A stretch of DNA of 6,589 bases. It comes from Nitriliruptoraceae bacterium. GTDB lineage: Bacteria; Actinomycetota; Nitriliruptoria; Nitriliruptorales; Nitriliruptoraceae. The position numbers and the translations under genes are program-made. The notes beneath the pieces were generated by a model. It was not told the DNA's origin, made no database searches, and worked only from the letters and a program-made list of their open reading frames with translations. Shown here one piece after another: positions 1 through 4,845 of the stretch (its first letter is position 1; each line of letters begins with the position of its first letter). Where the stretch lies: NCBI GenBank assembly GCA_007117945.1, contig SKTN01000395.1, positions 1 through 6,589 on the forward strand, given 5' to 3'.

Positions 1-163
1 AATCGACGGTTCCCGGAGGTCAGCGTCGGATGTGGGTTCGCGAGAGTGTGGGAGTGTTGCGGCGAGCGGTTTCCGGCTCTGTTCCTGCCGCCATGTCGCA
101 GAGCACCTCTAGCGGATCTGGCGCGCTTGGCAGCAGGAGCCATCGGACTTGGCGGTCACGGGT
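1..163. other. Window edge; no supported gene
   Basis: This stretch lies downstream of the L,D-transpeptidase stop on the minus strand. I found no protein with recognisable motifs, no tRNA-like cloverleaf and no strong hairpin with a T-run. An open frame on the plus strand (from base 30) runs antisense into the transpeptidase gene and looks like a shadow of it. The transcript of the transpeptidase may end here, but no terminator is convincing. Confidence 0.5.
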
Positions 164-1189
164 TCACCACGTGCCGATGACGCGGATCGGGTCGCCCACC
201 TTCAGGGTGGTGAACAGCTGGTCTGCAGTCGTTGGGGTGACCCGTACACAGCCTGCGCTTGCGGGGTGGGGCGGCACGTGGCGGGAACCGTGGATCGCGA
301 TCGCGCCGTGGAAGTACATCGTGTTGTACATGTTCGGTTGGGGTGCGGGGTACAGCGACGAGGTGTGCCAGCCAGGCCGGGTCCGCTCGATGGTGTAGGT
401 GTCGGCGCGGGGGAGCCCGCCTTCGCCGGTCGAGGCCCGGTAGACGGCCTGCCAGTGGCCGTCCTGCCGCAGGTAGAGGACCTGGCAGGTGCGGTCGACG
501 GTGACCCCGCGGCCCGAGGTGCGTGCTGCCGGCAGCCCGTCGGTGGCCCGGAGCGCCTCCACCTCGCCGTCCTGCAGGGAGCGGCGGCTGACCTCGCGGC
601 CCTCCAGCCGGCGCCAGGCGCACAGGGCCCGCTGCGTCTGCGGTCCTTCGATCCCGTCGACCGGCCCCACGGGATAGCCGAGGTCGGTCAGCAGTTGTTG
701 TGCCTCGCGCACCGGTGAGGGTTCGGGTTCGGGCTCGCGTTCGGGCTCGGGTTCGGGTTCGGGCTCGGGTTCGGGCTCGGGCTCGGGTTCGGGTTCGGGT
801 TCCTGCCGGGTGCCGACGAGCACCACCCGATCGGTCGGTGCCCGCACCACCTCCTCCTTCGTGAGCTCGCGGTGGGTCTCCTCACCGTCGACCACGGTGA
901 CCGTGTAGACCCCCCGACGCAGGCCGTCGCGGCCCTCCCTGTCGACCTGGGCCTCTCCGACGGGAAGCTCGTCGGTCTCACGGCGCAGCTCACCGTGATC
1001 GATCGGAGTCTCGACCACCTCCTCGAAGGCTTCGACCCGGGGCACGCTGACGGTGTCGCCGGCGGCCTGTCCCTGGTCGGTGTCGGTGTCGTCGGTGGCG
1101 ACGGGGCCGCCGTCGACGTCCCCGCCACAGCTCAGCAGCAGCAGCGAGAGCACGGTGAGCAGGAAGCAGGGGAGCGAGAAGCGTTCCAT
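164..1189 (-). CDS. Lipoprotein L,D-transpeptidase with G5, Pro-Glu linker, PG-binding and YkuD domains
   Basis: Predicted to cross-link peptidoglycan (3-3 links, or attachment of proteins to the wall) outside the membrane. Start: ATG at 1189 has GGAGG six bases upstream and begins a 341-residue protein; the open frame continues upstream, but that extension would bury the signal peptide. Residues 9-20 are hydrophobic and end at LLLSC, a lipobox with Cys21 as lipid anchor. An acidic spacer follows. Residues about 49-127 resemble a G5 domain (IDHGEL, GLRRGVYTVTVVDGEE, VVLVGT). Residues 130-157 are fourteen Glu-Pro pairs with one Pro changed to Arg. Residues 160-215 match a PG_binding_1 domain (AQQLLTDLGY, DGIEGPQTQRAL). 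Residues 228-341 are the YkuD catalytic domain, with His300 in IHG and nucleophile Cys314 in SAGCVRV. The usual SHGC motif here has Ala312 in place of His. The gene stands alone; family assignment is firm, exact substrate is not. Confidence 0.93.
   Translation of the reverse strand: MERFSLPCFLLTVLSLLLLSCGGDVDGGPVATDDTDTDQGQAAGDTVSVPRVEAFEEVVETPIDHGELRRETDELPVGEAQVDREGRDGLRRGVYTVTVVDGEETHRELTKEEVVRAPTDRVVLVGTRQEPEPEPEPEPEPEPEPEPEPEREPEPEPSPVREAQQLLTDLGYPVGPVDGIEGPQTQRALCAWRRLEGREVSRRSLQDGEVEALRATDGLPAARTSGRGVTVDRTCQVLYLRQDGHWQAVYRASTGEGGLPRADTYTIERTRPGWHTSSLYPAPQPNMYNTMYFHGAIAIHGSRHVPPHPASAGCVRVTPTTADQLFTTLKVGDPIRVIGTW
719..802 (-). repeat. Fourteen tandem hexamers coding for Glu-Pro
   Basis: The plus strand reads as uninterrupted units of GGGTTC or GGGCTC, with one GCGTTC, giving exactly 84 bases in phase with the transpeptidase. 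On the minus strand each unit is GA(A/G)CCC, Glu-Pro; the single variant codes Glu-Arg. The alternation of Glu codons GAA and GAG means the array is not a perfect DNA repeat. It encodes a stiff, extended, negatively charged spacer between the G5 and PG-binding domains. Such arrays can change length by slippage without breaking the frame. Confidence 0.95.
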
Positions 1190-1247
1190 GGTCAGCCTCC
1201 AGCTGGTCGGTGGAGGACCGTTCGGTGCGAGGTCCGGCGCTGTGCGA

Positions 1248-1273
1248 GCGCTCAGGGACAGCATCCCTCGCGC
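1248..1273 (-). terminator. Imperfect hairpin after the histidine-kinase relic
   Basis: AGGGA (1254-1258) pairs with TCCCT (1264-1268) over a five-base loop, and GCGC (1248-1251) can pair with GCGC (1270-1273) around a small internal loop. It lies about 25 bases beyond the stop of the kinase relic on the minus strand and about 60 bases before the transpeptidase start, so it may be the old terminator of the kinase gene. There is no T-run. It could equally be leader structure of the transpeptidase mRNA. Confidence 0.25.
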
Positions 1274-1298
1274 TGGTCATGACAGCGTCCGCGGAGCG

Positions 1299-1618
1299 TC
1301 ACAGCTCGGTAACGACCTCGACCGGGACCCGCACCTGGACCTCGAGCCCGCCACCCACGCGGTTGCGTGCCGTCACCTCGGCACCCAGCAGCCGGGCGTG
1401 CTCGCGGACGATCGCCAGCCCCAGGCCGCTCCCACCCCCACCGCCACGGGCGGTGTCGGCCTTGGTGAAGCGGTCGAAGATCCGCTCCAGCTGGTCCTCC
1501 GGCACACCTGGCCCGTTCCTTGGCGGTCGATGCGCATACGCCCGGCCGAGCGGTCGGACGGGCCGTGTTCCAGCTCAGGTACGGATGCGCGGACAGTGAC
1601 CTTCCGGCCGCCACGACA
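1299..1618 (-). pseudogene. C-terminal stump of a sensor histidine kinase (HATPase domain), frameshifted
   Basis: Only the end of the ATP-binding domain of a two-component sensor kinase survives. On the minus strand, from about 1618, one frame reads GRKVTVRASVPELEHGPSD then GRMRID, the strands before the G1 box. After a shift between about 1528 and 1518 a second frame reads NGPGVPEDQLERIFDRFTKA, the G1 box and F-box-like segment, then GSGLGLAIVREHARLLGAEV (G2 box) and VGGGLEVQVRVPV, ending at the TGA at 1299-1301. Spacing between ATCGAC and AACGGG is eight bases where nine would restore VAD-N, so a one-base deletion explains the break. The N box, phosphoacceptor His, sensor and membrane parts are missing: upstream is the hairpin and then the stop of the next gene. 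No partner response regulator is in the window. It is almost certainly inactive; the 68-residue open frame starting at 1505 might still be translated. Confidence 0.85.
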
Positions 1619-1622
1619 AGCT

Positions 1623-1654
1623 GGGGTCCGGAGGCGGCGATGCCTCCGGACCCC
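1623..1654 (-). terminator. Strong hairpin, likely terminator of the 1673-2551 gene
   Basis: GGGGTCCGGAGGC at 1623-1635 and GCCTCCGGACCCC at 1642-1654 form a perfect 13-bp stem with a six-base loop. It begins 18 bases past the minus-strand stop codon at 1673-1675. There is no proper U-tract on either side, as is common for terminators in GC-rich Actinobacteria. It also marks the point where homology to the histidine-kinase relic begins. Confidence 0.7.
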
Positions 1655-1672
1655 TCCGGCGGTCGCGGCCAG

Positions 1673-2551
1673 TCAGCCCTTCTGGACGGCGTCAGGGGCG
1701 AGTGCAAGTGCCCCGTCGGCCTGACGGTGAACGGTGATCGTCCAGGTGGTGCCCTCCTGGTCCACGGCGTGGACTTCGGAGGTGTCACCGGCGGCGGCCT
1801 CCCAGCGCTGCAGCTGGACACTCGCGGGAAGCTCATCGAGGGCGAAGGTCGCGTTGTCGTCCTCGCTCCGTCCGGTACCCGGACCCCCGTCCCAACCGAC
1901 GGTGCGCAGGACGACGTCGCCGTCGGCGTTCCAGTCGAGCCAGGCCAGACTGTGCCCGTCGGGTGAGAACACCGGGATCGGGACGACGTCGGCGGCACCG
2001 ACCATCTCGGTGTCGGGTTGGTGGTGGGTCGGGAAGGCCTGCACGGTCGTGTCTTCCTCGCCGTCGGTCACGGTGAGCCACCGGAGGTCGTACATGCCCT
2101 CTGCCTGGCTCACGGCGACGATGGTGATCTCGTCACGGGTCGATCCGGGCCAGATGGTCGCGTGGCGGTAGAAGGACTCCCCCTCCGGGTCGAGCAGACC
2201 GACGATCAGTACCTCGTCGTCGATCCGGAGCATCAGCTCCTGACCCTCGGGCTGGACCTCGATCCCTTCCATGTCGGTGGCGTCGTGCTCCGGCGCTGGG
2301 TCCGGGGCCGGGTCCGCGGCCGGGTCCGCGGTGTCGTTGCCCGCTGGCTCGGCCGACTCCTCCACCGGGTCGGCAGTGTCGACCTCGACCTCGGCCGCGT
2401 CCTCGTCCTCGGTCTCGTCGGTGGGGTCCTCGACGACTCCGGGCTCATCGGGCTCCGGCTGGTTGACGAGTGCTGCCGCACCACCGCCCGCGGCCACCGT
2501 GACGGTGAGTGCGAGGGCAGTGGCGAGAAGGTGTCGGTTGGTGAACGTCAT
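1673..2551 (-). CDS. Secreted or membrane-anchored protein of unknown function with acidic linker
   Basis: I do not recognise the family. Start: ATG at 2551, with AGGAG six bases upstream, gives 292 residues and places a signal or anchor helix at the N terminus; the open frame reaches back to 2704, but that part is Arg-rich and has no membrane helix. Residues 8-29 are hydrophobic (a run of Leu, Ala, Thr, Val and Gly) with no lipobox Cys, so either an uncleaved anchor or a Sec signal. Residues 31-93 are dominated by Asp, Glu, Pro and Ala. The folded part, about 94-292, looks all-beta. It contains PVFSPDGHSLAWLDWNADGD (193-212), the kind of repeat found in TolB/WD40-like (PD40) propeller blades, and possibly further degenerate blades (EITIVAVSQAEGMYDLRWLT; TWTITVHRQADG). 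At about 200 residues it is too short for a full six-blade propeller. It is transcribed divergently from the LCP gene. A role as a surface binding or sensing protein is only inference. Confidence 0.85.
   Translation of the reverse strand: MTFTNRHLLATALALTVTVAAGGGAAALVNQPEPDEPGVVEDPTDETEDEDAAEVEVDTADPVEESAEPAGNDTADPAADPAPDPAPEHDATDMEGIEVQPEGQELMLRIDDEVLIVGLLDPEGESFYRHATIWPGSTRDEITIVAVSQAEGMYDLRWLTVTDGEEDTTVQAFPTHHQPDTEMVGAADVVPIPVFSPDGHSLAWLDWNADGDVVLRTVGWDGGPGTGRSEDDNATFALDELPASVQLQRWEAAAGDTSEVHAVDQEGTTWTITVHRQADGALALAPDAVQKG
2295..2330 (-). repeat. Three tandem 12-bp units coding for an Asp-Pro-Ala-rich linker
   Basis: GCCGGGTCCGCG at 2307-2318 and 2319-2330 is exactly duplicated, and 2295-2306 is a third copy with two differences. 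Units are in phase with the gene and encode its (A)DPAPDPA-type linker around residues 74-86. This is a second, independent example in the window of a linker built from short in-frame tandem repeats. Confidence 0.75.
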
Positions 2552-2602
2552 GATCGTCTCCTGGGCCTCGGTTGTGGCGGCTCTCACCCTCTCCGACGCC
2601 CG

Positions 2603-2617
2603 ACCCCTGGCAGGGGT
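2603..2617. promoter_or_regulatory. Inverted repeat upstream of the unknown-function gene
   Basis: ACCCCT and AGGGGT form a perfect 6-bp inverted repeat with a three-base spacer (GGC). It lies about 52 bases before the ATG at 2551, so it is in the leader or promoter of that gene on the minus strand. It could be an operator or a small leader hairpin. No bound regulator can be named. Confidence 0.35.
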
Positions 2618-2674
2618 TGCAGCCGGTTCGCGGATCGTTCTCACCCCCCGTTCCACCCTGCGCAACCGCATCGC

Positions 2675-2689
2675 CCGGACCTGGTCCGG
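2675..2689. promoter_or_regulatory. Palindrome in divergent intergenic region
   Basis: CCGGACC, one T, GGTCCGG: a perfect 7-bp inverted repeat with a one-base centre. It sits between the divergent unknown-function gene and the LCP gene, 108 bases before the LCP start codon, and is only six bases from another inverted repeat. Compact symmetry of this type suits a dimeric transcription factor. The regulator is unknown. Confidence 0.4.
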
Positions 2690-2695
2690 AAGCTC

Positions 2696-2713
2696 GGGTG
2701 ACACCCGTCACCC
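2696..2713. promoter_or_regulatory. Second palindrome, candidate operator
   Basis: GGGTGAC, ACCC, GTCACCC: a perfect 7-bp inverted repeat with a four-base spacer. The left half can alternatively fold as GGGTG-A-CACCC. With the palindrome at 2675-2689 it forms a close pair in the divergent promoter region, the expected position for a site that controls one or both flanking genes. Confidence 0.4.
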
Positions 2714-2733
2714 ACGGAGGGGCAGGTGGACCC

Positions 2734-2763
2734 TTCCGAGCGGGACCGGAGAGCACGTACCGT
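2734..2763 (+). promoter_or_regulatory. Possible promoter of the LCP gene
   Basis: TACCGT at 2758-2763 fits the loose actinobacterial -10 pattern TAnnnT, and TTCCGA at 2734-2739, 18 bases upstream, is a weak -35. Transcription would begin near 2770, giving a leader of about 27 bases that contains the ribosome site GAGGTGAGG (2781-2789). The match is weak and the region is GC-rich, so this is tentative. Confidence 0.2.
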
Positions 2764-2796
2764 CAGACGGAGGACACATCGAGGTGAGGCCACTCT

Positions 2797-4341
2797 GTGC
2801 CCCGCTATTCGCTGCGGACGGATGATCGACGACCGAGGACGGGGCGGGGCCTTCGCGCCGCCATCGCCTCGCTGTTGCTCCCAGGTTCGGGTCAGCTGAT
2901 GCTGCGGCGGTGGGGCAAAGGTGCGGCGCTGCTCGCGGTACCCGTGCTCGTCACGGCCGGCGTGGCGTGGGTGGCGCGTAGCCACACAGTGGTGGAGCTG
3001 GCGGCCTGGGCGCTGCAGCCACATGTGCTCACAGCCCTTGTGGTCGCGAACCTCGTTGTGCTGGCCCTAAGGCTGTATGCGACCTTTGACGCCTATGCGG
3101 ACGGGGCCCGGCCACCGGCCGAACCGGTCCTGCCCCGGAGCACGTGGGGTGCGATCGGCACGACGGTCGCGCTGGTGGCCCTGGCGATCGTCGCAACGGC
3201 GCCCCACGCCGCCGTCGGTTACTACGCCGCGGCAACCGAAGGGATGATCGACGCCGTGTTCGACGAGGGCGACCGGGAGGCCGCGGACCTCCTGCCAGAT
3301 CCGGTGCCCCCCGAGGAGGCCGACGAGGTTCCCGAACCGCCGCATGACCCGGGCGAGGCGGACACGTCGGAGCATGGGCCCCGCGAGGACCCGCCCGGGC
3401 CCGTCGAGGTGCCGCCACCTCCGCAGAACCCGTGGATCGAGGCCGATCGGATCACGATCGCGCTCCTCGGCAGCGACGCCGGCCCGGGCCGCCGCGGTGA
3501 CCGCATCGACAGCCTCCTGGTCGCCACGGTCGCGCCCGATACCGGCGACGCCGCGATCTTCTCCGTCGACCGCTACCTCGCCGACTTCCCCCTGCCGGAG
3601 CGCCTCGCCGAGGTGTATGCGGCCCACTGCCCGTACGGGCCCGGCTGGGAGTACCTCAACGCGCTGTACCGCTGCGGCCACGAACGCGTCCCAGAAGAGT
3701 TCGCAGCGCTCTACCCGCACGCCGACGATCCCGCGGCCGCCGCGGTCGCTGACGTGCTCGGTGAACTGGTCGGGATCGACGTGCCCCACTATGCGATGGT
3801 CGACATGGCCGGGTTCGTCGGCGTCGTCGACGCGCTCGGTGGCGTCGAGATGGAGCTCCCCGAGCCGCTGCGGGTCCGGATGTCGCCGGCGACAGCTGAC
3901 AGTGACTGGTACACGGTCGACCTCCCGGCGGGCACGCAGGTGCTGGACGGCGAGGAGGCGATCGCCTTCGCCCGGTTCCGCGACCAGGACGGCGGCGACG
4001 CCGACCGCATGCGACGCCAACGCTGCCTGGTCGACAGCGTTGTCGCACGCGCCGATATCGGCACGATCCTGCTCGGCTACCCGGCCCTCGCGGGCGCGGT
4101 CGGAGAGCATGTCACCACCAGCATCCCTCTCGCCGGGCTGCCCGACCTGCTCGAGGTGCTCCCCAGGATCGACCACGGCCGGCTGGTCACCATCGGGTTC
4201 GGCCCGCCCGACTACCGAGGCTGGGACCACGTGCCCGACACCGAGGCGATCCAGACACGGGTCCGGCAGGCCCTCACCGATCCGGATACAGCCCTCGCGG
4301 AAGGGGCGACTGCCGAGGCTGGCGGGGCGGTCTGCCGCTGA
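2797..4341 (+). CDS. LytR-CpsA-Psr (LCP) family cell-wall polymer ligase, three-helix N terminus
   Basis: LCP proteins move polymers from undecaprenyl-pyrophosphate carriers to peptidoglycan at the outer membrane face. Start: GTG at 2797 with GAGGTGAGG at 2781-2789 gives 514 residues. Residues 24-41 (LLLPGSGQLMLRRWGKG) resemble the amphipathic LPGxGQ segment seen before membrane helices in some actinobacterial LCP proteins. Likely helices are at 43-60, 76-95 and 117-135. Residues 155-213 are a Pro/Asp/Glu linker. The LCP domain is about 219-420: LLGSDAGPGRRGDRIDS (223-239), FSVDRYLADFPLP (255-267), VDALGGVEMELPEPL (344-358) and ARFRDQ...ADRMRRQRC (392-410). The Asp residues (227, 238) and Arg residues (236, 259, 404-409) expected to hold metal and pyrophosphate are kept, but the common PRD around Arg259 reads DRY. 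Cys278 and Cys293 could form a disulfide. No glycan operon is adjacent, so the polymer is unknown. Confidence 0.92.
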   Translation: MPRYSLRTDDRRPRTGRGLRAAIASLLLPGSGQLMLRRWGKGAALLAVPVLVTAGVAWVARSHTVVELAAWALQPHVLTALVVANLVVLALRLYATFDAYADGARPPAEPVLPRSTWGAIGTTVALVALAIVATAPHAAVGYYAAATEGMIDAVFDEGDREAADLLPDPVPPEEADEVPEPPHDPGEADTSEHGPREDPPGPVEVPPPPQNPWIEADRITIALLGSDAGPGRRGDRIDSLLVATVAPDTGDAAIFSVDRYLADFPLPERLAEVYAAHCPYGPGWEYLNALYRCGHERVPEEFAALYPHADDPAAAAVADVLGELVGIDVPHYAMVDMAGFVGVVDALGGVEMELPEPLRVRMSPATADSDWYTVDLPAGTQVLDGEEAIAFARFRDQDGGDADRMRRQRCLVDSVVARADIGTILLGYPALAGAVGEHVTTSIPLAGLPDLLEVLPRIDHGRLVTIGFGPPDYRGWDHVPDTEAIQTRVRQALTDPDTALAEGATAEAGGAVCR

Positions 4342-4489
4342 CCATACGTACCACTCACGGCGATGTCGCTGCACAGCACCGCAAGCAGCACAGGCACCAC
4401 CAGCACCGCCAGCGCGACCAACCCGACCTGGCCGTGCCCCGTCAGCCCCGCACGGTCGAGCAGCCGCCCCAACCTGCGGGCTCAGGGAG
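4342..4489. other. Convergent gap, part 1: no supported gene
   Basis: No clear terminator follows the LCP stop. On the minus strand a TTG-started open frame from 4472 encodes a very hydrophobic run (GLVALAVLVVPVLLAVLC) and then continues antisense into the LCP gene end. It has no good ribosome site and no family resemblance that I can name. It may be a decayed membrane-protein fragment or a chance product of GC-rich sequence. Confidence 0.4.
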
Positions 4490-4845
4490 AGCGTGCAACG
4501 GCGCACTTCTGTGATGCTGTCGTGCTCCGGGGTGTTGCACGACGTCCGTGTGCTGCGGCGCGATGGCGTCGAGCTCGGCCTGGCCGGGAATCCTCGGGCC
4601 GGGGCGTTTGGGCAAGCACCGGGTCGACACCGCCTGCGTCCTGGTGGGTTACCACCGGGGCGGGCAGCGACGGACGTGGACACAGCGCGGCGACGGTCGC
4701 GGCATCGGCCTTGTCGAGCTTGATGAGCAAGACCAGCCGGGAGCTCCGCTCGATCAGCGTTCCGACCCGCGGAGCCGACTGAGCCGCGGATCAGGTCGCC
4801 TCCCGGTGGCCGGGCGCCGCGCGGGCCTCGGGGGTTCGGAAGCGG
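4490..4845 (-). mobile_element. Decayed IS30-family transposase, C-terminal catalytic half only
   Basis: Fragments of an IS30-type DDE transposase lie in the right order on the minus strand but in different frames. PEARAAPGHRE (4832-4800) then GDLIRGS (4800-4780) match the family's VPGHWEGDLI block, which carries the first catalytic Asp; a one-base loss separates them. VGTLIERSSRLVLLIKL (4766-4716) matches the VGTLVERxTRFVxLxxL block that follows. Then LPK (4615-4607) with QAELDAIA (4582-4559) and RSTRTSCNTPEHDSI (4557-4513) resemble the C-terminal LPKGTDLS, LDAIA, RPRKTLxxxTP blocks. The central part with the second Asp and the Glu is missing or unreadable, and the N-terminal half is absent. 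No terminal inverted repeats or target duplication were found. The element is dead. Its upstream edge meets the stop codon of the dehydrogenase. The first two blocks are convincing; the last ones are weaker. Confidence 0.7.

Noticed and set aside
719..802. GGGTTC-type hexamers as telomere-like or CRISPR-like repeats
   Set aside because: The units are adjacent, have no spacers, and are exactly in phase with Glu-Pro codons, so protein linker coding explains them.
1190..1264. Upstream start (1264) for the transpeptidase
   Set aside because: It would place 25 non-hydrophobic residues before the lipoprotein signal; the ATG at 1189 has GGAGG at the right distance.
1271..1287. Palindrome centred on GTCATGAC upstream of the transpeptidase as an operator
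   Set aside because: The arms outside the 8-bp core need a bulge to pair, and it lies between relic and gene with no supporting promoter elements.
1252..1998. 248-codon minus-strand open frame overlapping the kinase relic and the unknown-function gene
   Set aside because: A shifted reading of both; the real frames on the same strand carry recognisable kinase boxes and a PD40-like motif.
2552..2704. Longer N terminus for the unknown-function protein, starting at 2704
   Set aside because: The added 51 residues are Arg-rich, would bury the hydrophobic signal, and the ATG at 2551 has a good ribosome site.
4640..4659. Hairpin CCTGGTGG-GTTA-CCACCGGG in the convergent gap as LCP terminator
   Set aside because: It lies 300 bases past the LCP stop, inside the IS30 relic, includes a wobble pair and has no T-run; too weak to call.
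3067..4683. Long open frame (538 codons) on the minus strand opposite the LCP gene
   Set aside because: It is an antisense shadow of a clearly conserved LCP domain on the plus strand; its residues show no motif, and part of its upstream end is IS30 relic sequence read by chance.
3344..4723. Long plus-strand open frame (459 codons) overlapping the LCP gene in another frame
   Set aside because: Arg/Ser/Pro/Thr-rich composition typical of a shifted frame of GC-rich coding DNA; no family motif.
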